Shown: positions 1-6,659 of the stretch, in pieces | How the letters are laid out: every line of letters starts with the position of its first letter | How positions within the stretch are numbered: the stretch's first letter is position 1 | NCBI GenBank assembly: GCA_035574175.1 | Contig: DATLZB010000248.1 | Span: 1 to 9,304 of the forward strand | Length of the DNA stretch: 9,304 nucleotides | Source: DATLZB01 sp035574175 | GTDB lineage: Bacteria > Pseudomonadota > Alphaproteobacteria > Rhizobiales > Hyphomicrobiaceae | Reading direction: 5' to 3' | Program-made: the position numbers and the translations under genes | The notes under the pieces: model-generated | Told to the model about the DNA's origin: nothing | Database searches by the model: none | What the model saw: the letters and a program-made list of their open reading frames with translations, nothing else

Positions 1-1
1 C

Positions 2-715
2 GGCATCGGTTTCGCGGTCCCGGCCGAAACCGCCATGAACGTCATCGAGCAGCTCCGCCAGTACGGCGAGGTGCGGCGCGGCTGGCTCGGTGTGCGCATC
101 CAGTCGGTGAGCGAGGAAATCGCTTCCTCGCTGGGCGTTCCGGAGAACACCGGGGCGCTGGTATCGAGCGTGGTAAAGGACGGGCCCGCCGCCAAGGGCG
201 GCGTCGAAGCCGGCGACGTCATCCTCAAGTTCGACGGCAAGGAGATTTCCAGCATGCGTGGCCTGCCGCGCGTCGTTGCGCAGACGCCCGTCGGCAAGTC
301 GGTCGAGGTCGAGCTGCTGCGCAATGGTCAGAAGCGGACGGTGAAGGTGATCGTCGGCCGGCTCAACGAGGACGATGCCCTTACCGCCGACAACACGAGC
401 GAGGCAACGCCCAGTGAACGCCGCCTGGTGGGGCTCAAGCTCGCCCCGCTGACCGATGATCTCAGACGCAAGTACGGGCTGGCGCAACGCGTGCAGGGCG
501 TGGTCATAACCGAGGTCGAGCCGCAAAGCCCGGCCGCCGCCCGCAATCTGCAACCGGGCGACGTGATCATCGAGGCGGCGGACGAGTCGGTGAGCACCGT
601 CGAAGACATCATCGTGCGCATCGACGCTGTGCGAAAGACCGGTAGGCGGCAGATCCTGCTCAGGGTCGAGAATGCCAAGGGCGAGTACCGGTCGGTGGCG
701 CTTCCTTTCCAGTGA
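2..715 (+). CDS. Do/DegP family serine endoprotease, C-terminal part (5' truncated by window edge)
   Basis: This is the end of an HtrA/Do-type periplasmic protease, which degrades or chaperones misfolded envelope proteins. Reading from base 2, 237 residues are visible. They open with GIGFAVP, the block that in this family closes the trypsin-like domain, so the catalytic His, Asp and Ser lie upstream of the window. Two PDZ domains follow. The first spans about residues 27-121, with the GWLGV carboxylate-binding loop at 27-31 and AGDVILKFDG at 70-79. The second spans about 142-235, with QPGDVI at 184-189. A Ser/Thr/Glu-rich linker joins them. The protein ends at a TGA at 713-715, soon after PDZ2, as usual for DegP/DegQ. 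psd begins 46 bases downstream on the same strand, so cotranscription is possible. Family assignment is secure; DegP versus DegQ/MucD cannot be decided without the N-terminus. Confidence 0.95.
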   Translation, partial: GIGFAVPAETAMNVIEQLRQYGEVRRGWLGVRIQSVSEEIASSLGVPENTGALVSSVVKDGPAAKGGVEAGDVILKFDGKEISSMRGLPRVVAQTPVGKSVEVELLRNGQKRTVKVIVGRLNEDDALTADNTSEATPSERRLVGLKLAPLTDDLRRKYGLAQRVQGVVITEVEPQSPAAARNLQPGDVIIEAADESVSTVEDIIVRIDAVRKTGRRQILLRVENAKGEYRSVALPFQ

Positions 716-748
716 CCCCCTGACAGCGACGCCGCGACATGGTTTCGA

Positions 749-755
749 GGGGAGG
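749..755 (+). promoter_or_regulatory. Shine-Dalgarno that fixes a TTG start for psd
   Basis: GGGGAGG lies six bases upstream of the TTG at 762. No ATG or GTG in the psd frame lies nearby: the GTG at 758 is out of frame and meets a stop after two codons. The spacing and strength of this site are the main reason for accepting the TTG start. Confidence 0.7.
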
Positions 756-761
756 CCGTGA

Positions 762-1475
762 TTGGGTGATCGTTCGGGTGGCCTGAGCTCACTCGCCGAC
801 GTTCTCGTTCCCATTCATCGCGACGGGCACAAGTTCGTCGCTGGCGGCGTGCTTGCCACCGTCGTGCTGTTCCTGCTCTGGCCGGCGCTCGCCTGGCTGG
901 TGCTGCTGGCGACCGGCTGCATCGCCTATTTCTTCCGCGACCCCGACCGCGTCACGCCGCTGCGGGAGGGGCTCGTCATCGCCCCTGCCGACGGGCGGAT
1001 CGTGGCGGCCGAGAAGGTGCGCCCGCCCCCCGAGCTCGGCTTTGGCGACAGCGAGCGCACGCGCATCTCCATTCACCTCTCGCTATTCGACGTGCACGTG
1101 AACCGCTCGCCGGTGTGCGGGCAGGTCGTCCGCTCCATTTACGTGCCGGGTGCCTTCCACAGCGCCACGCTCGACAAGGCCAGCGAGGAGAACGAGCGGC
1201 GGATCCTGGTGATCGCCACCGCCGACGGACTGGAGGTGGCCGTGGCCCAGATCGCCGGCCTCATCTCGCGTCGCATCGTGACTTTTGCCGGTGAGGGCGA
1301 CACCTTGGGCATCGGCCAGCGCTTCGGCCTCATCCGTTTCGGTTCCCGCGTCGACGTCTATCTGCCGCCTGGCCGGGCCGCGCACGTGGCCGTCGGCCAG
1401 CGTGCCATCGCCGGGGAGACCGTGCTTGCCGACCTCAAGTCCGACGAGCCGCAGCGCCACGCGCGGCGCAACTAG
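762..1475 (+). CDS. psd: Phosphatidylserine decarboxylase proenzyme, short form
   Basis: Psd decarboxylates phosphatidylserine to phosphatidylethanolamine at the inner membrane, using a pyruvoyl group made by self-cleavage. The product has 237 residues, the length of the short alphaproteobacterial form rather than the longer E. coli type. A hydrophobic stretch at about 25-58 would anchor it. APADG at 74-78 carries the conserved Asp (D77), and HLSLFDVHVNRSP at 105-117 carries the His-rich active-site block. RFGSRVD at 192-198 holds the Gly194-Ser195 cleavage site, in the FGS form instead of LGST, so Ser195 would become the pyruvoyl end of a 43-residue alpha chain. The start is TTG with a strong Shine-Dalgarno. 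The phosphatidylserine synthase gene (pssA), often just downstream of psd in this group, is absent; the next gene is convergent and ends 17 bases away. Function is secure. Confidence 0.95.
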   Translation: MGDRSGGLSSLADVLVPIHRDGHKFVAGGVLATVVLFLLWPALAWLVLLATGCIAYFFRDPDRVTPLREGLVIAPADGRIVAAEKVRPPPELGFGDSERTRISIHLSLFDVHVNRSPVCGQVVRSIYVPGAFHSATLDKASEENERRILVIATADGLEVAVAQIAGLISRRIVTFAGEGDTLGIGQRFGLIRFGSRVDVYLPPGRAAHVAVGQRAIAGETVLADLKSDEPQRHARRN

Positions 1476-1492
1476 TCTAGAGGCTGTTCTGC

Positions 1493-3535
1493 CTATCTCG
1501 CCGGGCCCGACCGCTGCATCAGCCGGTCGCGCAGTTGCTTGAGCGCGCTCTCGCCCGCTGGCGGCTCGGCCGTCGAGGTGAGCTCCTGATTGAGGTCCTC
1601 GCGGCGCATCGCCGGCGAAGAGGGACGGCGCTGGGTCACGGCGGGCTGCGGAAACTGCGGGCCGCTGCGCGGCGCGGTAGCCGCGGGCCGGGCCAACGCC
1701 GCTTCGAGCTGTTCGCGCTGGCGCAGCACGGGCCGTTCCTCCTGGGGCGCGCGCTGGACCTGGGCGGCCTCGCTGCGGGCGGCGGATTGGGACGCAGCCT
1801 CGGGCTGCGGGCTGGAGGTCAGGCCCATGGCCTCGGCGAACAGGGCCACCTGCTGCGTGGTGTCGCCGCCCGAACCGGTGCCGGCGGAGCGCCAGCGCTC
1901 GACGATCTGCTCGAGGAAGCCCTCGTCGCCCACCGAATCCTGCCAGCACTCGCTGAAGCGGGCGGTCGAGCTGCGTGGCAGGGCGGCCTTGGGCAGCTCA
2001 TCGAACTTGATGCGTACCGGAAGCGGAACGCCGTCGCCGAAGGCGATGGCCTCGCGCTGGCCGAGAGCGGGCAGGAATTCCAGCATGCCCGAGCCGGTAT
2101 CCGACACCGCCGACTGCACGATCTCCTGGTCGCGATCGTTGGACATCCTGAGCGCGAACAGCGTGTTGCACTGTGACAGGATGGTAGGGTCCACCTCCGC
2201 CGGGCGCTGCGTGACGATGCACAGCGAGGCCCCGTATTTGCGGCCCTCCTTGGCGATCTTCGCGATGGCCCGTTTGCACGGCTCAAAGCCCAGGGCCGGG
2301 TTAGCCGGCACGTAGCGGTGCGCCTCCTCGCACACCAGCGTCACCGGCACCTTGCCCTCGCTCCACAGCGCGAAGTCGAACGTCATGCGGCACAGCACCG
2401 AGACCACGACGTTGACGATCTCGGTCGGCAGGCCGGTCAACTCGAGGATGGTGATCGGCTTGTTGTTGACCGGCACGCGGAAGATGCGGCCGAGGATCTG
2501 CGCCATGCCGTCGTAGACGGTGAGCGAGCCGAACATGAAGGCGTAGCGCGCATCCTGGGAGATGGTGTCGATGGCCATCCTGAGCTGGCGATAGGGCTGC
2601 AGATCGCGTTTGTTCTCGAGCTTGCCCATGCGCTCGTCGATCATCGCCAACAGGTCGGAGATGCGGTAGGGCACCGGCGTATCGACCGTGAAGCGGCCCG
2701 GATCGAGGGAGATCCGGCGCAAATTCTGGCTCTCCTTGCGCCCCAGCGCGTAGCGGCTCTTGCACAGCGGGATGAGCTCCTGGAGGATGTCGATCTCCGC
2801 CTTGCGGGCCTGAACGTCGCTGAACAGCACCTCCACCGCTTCCTCGAACGTGAGCAGCCAGAACGGCAGCTGCATGTTGCGCGGCGAGATCACCTCGGCC
2901 GCCTCGCCGAAGGCCGGGGCGTACTCGTTGTGCGGATCGAGTAGGACGATGTGGGCGGCGGGGTTCTTCTGCAAGATGGCGCGCAGGATGAGCGCCGTGC
3001 TGCACGACTTGCCGGTGCCGGTGGTACCGAGAACGGCCACGTGCTTGCCAAGCAGCTCGTCGACGCGGACCATGGCGGGAATGGTAGGGTCCTGCCGCAG
3101 GGTGCCGACCCGCACGCTGCTCTTGGTGTCGCCGCAGAAGGCGCCCTCGAGCTCGGCATTGGAGGCAACGCGAACGCGGTCGCCGAGCGATGGGTAGTTG
3201 GTGACGCCGCGACTAAAGGGCCCCGTCTTGCCCTCTCCCAGCCGTTTCAGCTCGCCGACGAGGCCGAGTTCGGCGATGCGGATCTCGCTTTCTCCGTCGC
3301 GCTGGGCGGGAACCGGAACGCTCAAGGCCGAGACGATGGCGAGCACCACCGTCGTTGGTTGCTCGATCGCAAGCAGTGTACCCATCTCCGGTCGCTGCCA
3401 GGGCTCGCAGCTGCGCACGTCGGGAACGTTGTCGAGCATCACGATGGCCTTGGAGCCGGTCACCGAGACAATGCGCCCGATCGACTTGTCGCCGGCCGGG
3501 CTGGTCTGCACTGGACTGATGGGTGAGAGCTGCAT
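1493..3535 (-). CDS. HerA-like (DUF87) hexameric ATPase / DNA translocase
   Basis: A 680-residue P-loop ATPase of the HerA/FtsK superfamily. HerA proteins form hexameric rings that move along DNA, and in archaea they work with the NurA nuclease in end resection; the role of bacterial relatives is less settled. About residues 15-130 look like the HAS-type beta-barrel domain. GTTGTGKS at 170-177 is Walker A. DPHNEY at 200-205 is typical of the DUF87 group. The hydrophobic strand before EEAH (403-406) is Walker B with catalytic Glu. TQRP at 442-445 resembles the HerA-type sensor/arginine motif. From about residue 555 to the end the chain is rich in Ala, Gln, Pro and Arg and looks disordered. The start ATG (3533-3535) has only a weak AAGG upstream. 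The kinase gene ends 30 bases upstream on the same strand, suggesting an operon. No NurA, Sir2 or other nuclease gene is next to it. The family is clear, the cellular role is not. Confidence 0.88.
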   Translation of the reverse strand: MQLSPISPVQTSPAGDKSIGRIVSVTGSKAIVMLDNVPDVRSCEPWQRPEMGTLLAIEQPTTVVLAIVSALSVPVPAQRDGESEIRIAELGLVGELKRLGEGKTGPFSRGVTNYPSLGDRVRVASNAELEGAFCGDTKSSVRVGTLRQDPTIPAMVRVDELLGKHVAVLGTTGTGKSCSTALILRAILQKNPAAHIVLLDPHNEYAPAFGEAAEVISPRNMQLPFWLLTFEEAVEVLFSDVQARKAEIDILQELIPLCKSRYALGRKESQNLRRISLDPGRFTVDTPVPYRISDLLAMIDERMGKLENKRDLQPYRQLRMAIDTISQDARYAFMFGSLTVYDGMAQILGRIFRVPVNNKPITILELTGLPTEIVNVVVSVLCRMTFDFALWSEGKVPVTLVCEEAHRYVPANPALGFEPCKRAIAKIAKEGRKYGASLCIVTQRPAEVDPTILSQCNTLFALRMSNDRDQEIVQSAVSDTGSGMLEFLPALGQREAIAFGDGVPLPVRIKFDELPKAALPRSSTARFSECWQDSVGDEGFLEQIVERWRSAGTGSGGDTTQQVALFAEAMGLTSSPQPEAASQSAARSEAAQVQRAPQEERPVLRQREQLEAALARPAATAPRSGPQFPQPAVTQRRPSSPAMRREDLNQELTSTAEPPAGESALKQLRDRLMQRSGPAR

Positions 3536-3565
3536 GGTTTGGCCTTGGGTTCCGCCTTCGTGTGC

Positions 3566-4447
3566 TCAGGGACGGCCGAAGTGGTTCAGGATCTGCTCGC
3601 GGCCCTGCGCCACCGACACGTGATGGCGGGAGGGCAGCGCGACGCGGACTTCGGTTCCCGCGTCCTTCTTGCTGCGGATCTGGAGCGTGCCGCCGTGCAG
3701 TTCCACCAGCGCCTTGGCGATCGGCAGGCCGAGACCGGTGCCTTCCCGCCATCTGGTGCGCGCCCCGTCCACCTGGCCGAACGGCGCCATGGCGACCCGA
3801 ATTTCGTCTTCCGTCATGCCGATGCCGGTATCGCGTACGATGACGGTGGCGCTCTCGTCGGGCAGGCGCATCGCCTCCACGGTGACGGCGCCGCCGGCTT
3901 CCGTGAACTTGATGGCGTTGTTGATTAGGTTGGAAAAAATCTGGCGCAGTTTGGTCGCGTCACCGCGCACCGACGGCAGATCGAGGTCGAAACGCCGCTC
4001 AAGCTTGACCTTGGCGTCCTTGGCCATCGGTTGGAACGAGCTAATGCTGGCGTAGAGCACCTCATCGAGGGCCACCTCGCGGCTGTCGATGGTGTACTTG
4101 CCGCTTTGGATCTTGGAGATGTCGAGGATGTCGTTGATGACGGCAAGGAGGTGACCCGCGGCATCCTGGATGAGCCGCGCGTACTGCACGATCTCCTCGT
4201 CCTTAAGCCGCCGCTTTTCCTGCTCGCTCAAGAGCTTCGAGAATCCGATGATGGTGTTGAGCGGGGTCCTGAGCTCATGGCTCATGTTGGAGATGAATTC
4301 CGACTTGACCTTGTTGGCGAGCTCGGCCTCCGTGCGCGCGGCTTGCTCGGCCAAGCGCGTGCGGTGGCGCAGGATGGCATCGCCCAGCAGCGAGGCGTAC
4401 TCGCCCATCAGCGAATTCGACTTGCCACCAATCGAGCCTGACAGCAT
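3566..4447 (-). CDS. Sensorless cytoplasmic histidine kinase (HisKA-HATPase_c)
   Basis: A 293-residue two-component histidine kinase. All catalytic boxes are present: the H-box SHELRTP with phospho-acceptor His57, the N-box NLINNAIKF at 173-181, G1 DTGIGM at 206-211, the F-box around PFGQ at 222-225, and G2 GTGLGL at 236-241. About 45 residues precede the HisKA domain and look like a short coiled coil (Arg/Ala/Glu rich). There is no transmembrane segment, PAS, GAF or HAMP domain, so the signal probably comes from a partner protein or through dimer contacts. An in-frame TAA lies four codons upstream of the ATG (stop at 4460-4462), so no longer N-terminal domain is possible without a sequence error. 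I see no clear Shine-Dalgarno before this ATG. No response regulator is in the window, so the kinase is an orphan here. It precedes the HerA-like gene by 30 bases on the same strand. Kinase identity is secure; target unknown. Confidence 0.92.
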   Translation of the reverse strand: MLSGSIGGKSNSLMGEYASLLGDAILRHRTRLAEQAARTEAELANKVKSEFISNMSHELRTPLNTIIGFSKLLSEQEKRRLKDEEIVQYARLIQDAAGHLLAVINDILDISKIQSGKYTIDSREVALDEVLYASISSFQPMAKDAKVKLERRFDLDLPSVRGDATKLRQIFSNLINNAIKFTEAGGAVTVEAMRLPDESATVIVRDTGIGMTEDEIRVAMAPFGQVDGARTRWREGTGLGLPIAKALVELHGGTLQIRSKKDAGTEVRVALPSRHHVSVAQGREQILNHFGRP

Positions 4448-4666
4448 CTGGCAAAAACTTTAATGGGATTGCGCTCGCGCTAGACTAGGTGCCAACGGAT
4501 AATCTCGAGTTAATGGAGATCCCGCGGAAAAATTTGCTCAGTTGTTGATCGATTCTCCTAAGCAACTGTGAATATTGCGTGGTACGTCCGGCCACCGATG
4601 GTTGCGCCGCGCCAGGGCTAGCCCCGGCCGGTGCCGCTCCTCGTCGGTATTCCGCATGTCGCGCGT

Positions 4667-4695
4667 CTTGGTGGCCGCCTCGAGAGCGGCTAGGG
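4667..4695 (+). promoter_or_regulatory. Candidate housekeeping promoter for the peroxiredoxin gene
   Basis: CTTGGT (4667-4672) and CTAGGG (4690-4695) are separated by 17 bases. This resembles the alphaproteobacterial sigma-70 pattern (CTTG near -35, CTA near -10). Transcription would begin around 4702, giving a leader of about 37 bases that contains the Shine-Dalgarno. In GC-rich DNA such a match can arise by chance, so this is tentative. Confidence 0.3.
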
Positions 4696-4727
4696 TGTCG
4701 GCAAAGGGCGTTTGGTTGTTGCAATAT

Positions 4728-4733
4728 GGAGGG
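4728..4733 (+). promoter_or_regulatory. Shine-Dalgarno selecting the ATG at 4739
   Basis: GGAGGG ends five bases before the ATG at 4739. An upstream in-frame TTG at 4712 would add nine residues, but it places this site inside the coding region and has no Shine-Dalgarno of its own. The ATG is therefore preferred. Confidence 0.75.
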
Positions 4734-4738
4734 CAGCG

Positions 4739-5236
4739 ATGACGATCAAGGTAGGGGACAGGCTTCCCGAGGCGACCTTCATGACCATGGGGGCGGACGG
4801 CCCCAAGCCGGTGAGCACGGCCGAGGTGTTCGCCAACAAGAAGGTGGCGCTGTTCGCGGTGCCGGGCGCTTATACGGGAGTGTGCACCAAGCAGCACATG
4901 CCGGGGTTCATCGCTCGCGTCGACGAACTCAAGAGGAAGGGGTTCGACACCGTTGCCTGCACCTCGGTGAACGACGTGTTCGTGCAGACGCGGTGGGCGC
5001 AGGACACCGGTGCGGAAGGCAAGATTCTGATGCTGGCCGACGGCAGCGCCGAGTTCGCCAGGAAGATCGGGCTCGACATCGACCTGTCGGCGCGCGGGCT
5101 CGGGGTGCGCTCCAAGCGCTATGCCATGGCGGTCGATGACGGTGTGGTCAGAATCCTGAACGTGGAGGATGCACCGGGCAACCACGACAAATCGAGCGCG
5201 GCCACGCTCTGCTCGATGATCGACAAATCGCTCTAG
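4739..5236 (+). CDS. Prx5-type peroxiredoxin (AhpC/TSA-Redoxin superfamily)
   Basis: This enzyme reduces hydrogen peroxide and organic hydroperoxides with thiol donors such as glutaredoxin, glutathione or thioredoxin, in the cytoplasm. The product has 165 residues, close to the usual 160-165 for Prx5/PrxII proteins. PGAYTGVCTKQHMPG (42-56) is the active-site loop, with Thr45 and peroxidatic Cys49. The family's conserved Arg is R124, in the stretch GVRSKRYAM. Cys74, in the strand VACTSVND, sits where plant PrxII enzymes carry the resolving Cys, so a 2-Cys-like mechanism is possible. A third Cys, C158, lies near the C-terminus. There is no signal peptide. The gene is transcribed divergently from the histidine kinase, and a terminator-like hairpin begins 16 bases after its stop codon. 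Family assignment is secure; electron donor unknown. Confidence 0.95.
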   Translation: MTIKVGDRLPEATFMTMGADGPKPVSTAEVFANKKVALFAVPGAYTGVCTKQHMPGFIARVDELKRKGFDTVACTSVNDVFVQTRWAQDTGAEGKILMLADGSAEFARKIGLDIDLSARGLGVRSKRYAMAVDDGVVRILNVEDAPGNHDKSSAATLCSMIDKSL

Positions 5237-5249
5237 GCGGCAACGACTT

Positions 5250-6569
5250 TCAGCCGCTCTCGAGCGGATCCGATTCGCCGCGTGAGAGCGGCTTTTGCGC
5301 CTTCGGCGTCATCGGCTTCACCCTGAGCGTCGTCAGCCGGTTGCGCGTCTTGCGCAGGATCTCGAAGCGATAGCCGTGGAAGGTGAAGGCCTGTCCGGGC
5401 TCGGGGATCGTCTGCGCCTCGTGGATGACGAGGCCGGCAACCGTCGTCGCCTCCTCTTCCGGCAGCGTCCAGTCCATGTGCCGGTTGAGGTCGCGGATCG
5501 CCACCGCCCCGTCAACCAGCACGGTGCCGTCTCCTTGCGGACGAATGGTGGCTTCCACCGTATCGTGCTCATCCGCGATCTGGCCGACGATCTCCTCCAG
5601 AATGTCCTCGAGCGTGATCAGCCCCTGCACCTCGCCGTACTCGTCGACGACCAGGGCGAGCTGCGCCTTGCGCTTCAGGAACGCATTGAGCTGGTCCTTT
5701 ACGCTGGTGGTGTCCGGCACGAACCATGGCGGTGTGGAAAAGCTCATGATGTCGAGCCGGGACACGTCCCAGTTGAGCCGCCCCAGGGCCGACAGCAAGT
5801 CCTTGGAGTGAAGCACGCCGACGATGTTCTCGGGCTCGTCCTTCCAGATCGGCACGCGCGTGTATTGGGAGCGCACTACATCCTCGATGATCTTCTGTGG
5901 CGGGTCGGCGGCGTTGATCGTCTCCATCTTGGTGCGGTGGACCATGATGTCCTGGACCTGCAGCATGCTGAGATCGAGCACCCCGCCCAGCATGCGTACC
6001 TCGTGCTTGGCGACCGCCCCTTCCCGGTGCGACAGCTCGATGCTGCCCCTGAGCTGCTCGTGCGCGGCCAGAATGTTGGCCGCATCGTCGATCTTCGACG
6101 GGGTGAGCCGCAGGATCTGGCGCACGATCACTTCGATCGCCTTGGTCGCCGGTGTCAGGACGGCGATGACGACCTTCATGATCGGGGCGACCGCGAGCGC
6201 CGCCCGATCGGCGCCGGCGATGGCGTAGGTCTTCGGCAGCACCGCCGCGAAGATCACGATCAGGATGGTCATCACGGCGGTCGCGTAGACGACGCCGACA
6301 TCGCCGACGAGGGCCACCGCCAGATTGGCGGCAAGCGCGGAAGCGAGCACGTCGACCAGCGTGTTTCCGAGCAGCACGGCGCCGATCATCTTCTCCGGCG
6401 AGGCGAGCAGGCGGTTGACCAGCTTGGCGCGGGAATTGCCCTCAAGCTCGAGCGCGTGCAGCCGCGGCCGCGAGGCGCCGGTCAGCGCCGTCTCGCTGCC
6501 GTTGAAGAACGCCGACAACAGCAGCAGGACGAGGATGGCGGCGAGGTAGAGAGAGATTTCGATGGACAT
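5250..6569 (-). CDS. CorB/HlyC-type membrane protein (DUF21-CBS-CBS-CorC_HlyC)
   Basis: A 439-residue protein of the family annotated as CorB/CorC or hemolysin-like; relatives such as CorB and CNNM carry Mg2+ (and possibly Co2+) across the membrane. The DUF21 domain (about 1-150) has hydrophobic segments near 5-22, 61-87, 92-112 and 122-140, with the conserved FFNGSETAL at 21-29 at the end of the first. Two CBS domains follow at about 205-265 and 270-330; VVDEYGEVQGLITLEDILEE (307-326) is the typical second-CBS end. The C-terminal CorC_HlyC domain, about 343-418, may regulate transport. The start ATG (6567-6569) has only a weak GGAA-type site. It lies 90 bases downstream of aroB and probably shares its transcript. 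The last 15 codons overlap the peroxiredoxin terminator hairpin, and the tail (SRGESDPLESG) is non-conserved in appearance. Transport substrate is inferred from the family only. Confidence 0.92.
   Translation of the reverse strand: MSIEISLYLAAILVLLLLSAFFNGSETALTGASRPRLHALELEGNSRAKLVNRLLASPEKMIGAVLLGNTLVDVLASALAANLAVALVGDVGVVYATAVMTILIVIFAAVLPKTYAIAGADRAALAVAPIMKVVIAVLTPATKAIEVIVRQILRLTPSKIDDAANILAAHEQLRGSIELSHREGAVAKHEVRMLGGVLDLSMLQVQDIMVHRTKMETINAADPPQKIIEDVVRSQYTRVPIWKDEPENIVGVLHSKDLLSALGRLNWDVSRLDIMSFSTPPWFVPDTTSVKDQLNAFLKRKAQLALVVDEYGEVQGLITLEDILEEIVGQIADEHDTVEATIRPQGDGTVLVDGAVAIRDLNRHMDWTLPEEEATTVAGLVIHEAQTIPEPGQAFTFHGYRFEILRKTRNRLTTLRVKPMTPKAQKPLSRGESDPLESG
5252..5296 (+). terminator. 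Intrinsic terminator-like hairpin of the peroxiredoxin gene, inside the 3' end of the opposing gene
   Basis: AGCCGCTCTC (5252-5261) and GAGAGCGGCT (5284-5293) are perfect 10-base inverted repeats with a 22-base loop, and the second arm runs into TTTT (5293-5296). The T-run appears only in the plus-strand reading, so it fits termination of the peroxiredoxin transcript. The hairpin lies wholly within the last codons of the convergent CorB-like gene. The T-run is short and the loop long, so it may be a weak or Rho-assisted terminator. A shorter CCGCT/AGCGG hairpin nests in the left arm and could compete. Confidence 0.55.
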
Positions 6570-6659
6570 GGCAGTTCCATTGGGTTGGCCGGTCCCTTGA
6601 TTGGCGCATCGGCGCCTTTCGGCCGGCAGCGCTGCAAGTACAGGGGCGTGTCGCCGGGC

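Larger units (their letters stand above)
4448..4738. other. Divergent intergenic region between kinase and peroxiredoxin
   Basis: These 291 bases separate two divergent genes and must hold both promoters. The left half (about 4448-4580) is visibly richer in A and T than the surrounding genes. It contains a 6-base inverted repeat, CAGTTG/CAACTG, at 4539-4544 and 4563-4568 with an 18-base spacer. A 10-base palindrome, GGGCTAGCCC, lies at about 4615-4624. I find no convincing coding region; the short minus-strand open frame across it has an Arg/Ala/Gly-rich composition with no recognisable motif. Confidence 0.5.

Noticed and set aside
739..786. 15-codon ATG frame overlapping the psd start
   Set aside because: It has no Shine-Dalgarno of its own at a good distance and overlaps psd out of frame; it is most simply chance.
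1083..1949. Minus-strand 288-codon frame across psd and the end of the HerA-like gene
   Set aside because: It is antisense to psd and out of frame with the ATPase, and it has shadow-type composition with no motif. Psd and the ATPase explain the region fully.
1493..3535. HerA-like ATPase as part of an anti-phage defence system
   Set aside because: No Sir2, NurA, DUF4297 or other nuclease gene is adjacent, and all flanking genes are housekeeping with uniform composition.
4470..4500. Sigma-54 promoter for the kinase (TGGCAC on the minus strand)
   Set aside because: The -24-like TGGCAC is followed at the right spacing by CTAGC, which lacks the essential GC of the -12 element in the correct context.
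4485..4724. Minus-strand 79-codon frame in the kinase-peroxiredoxin intergenic region
   Set aside because: It has a non-ATG start, no ribosome-binding site and no recognisable motif, and it covers the presumed promoters.
6575..6625. GGCGC-CGAT-GCGCC hairpin between aroB and the CorB-like gene as a terminator
   Set aside because: In the direction of transcription it is followed by AATCAAG with no T-run, and the genes look cotranscribed.
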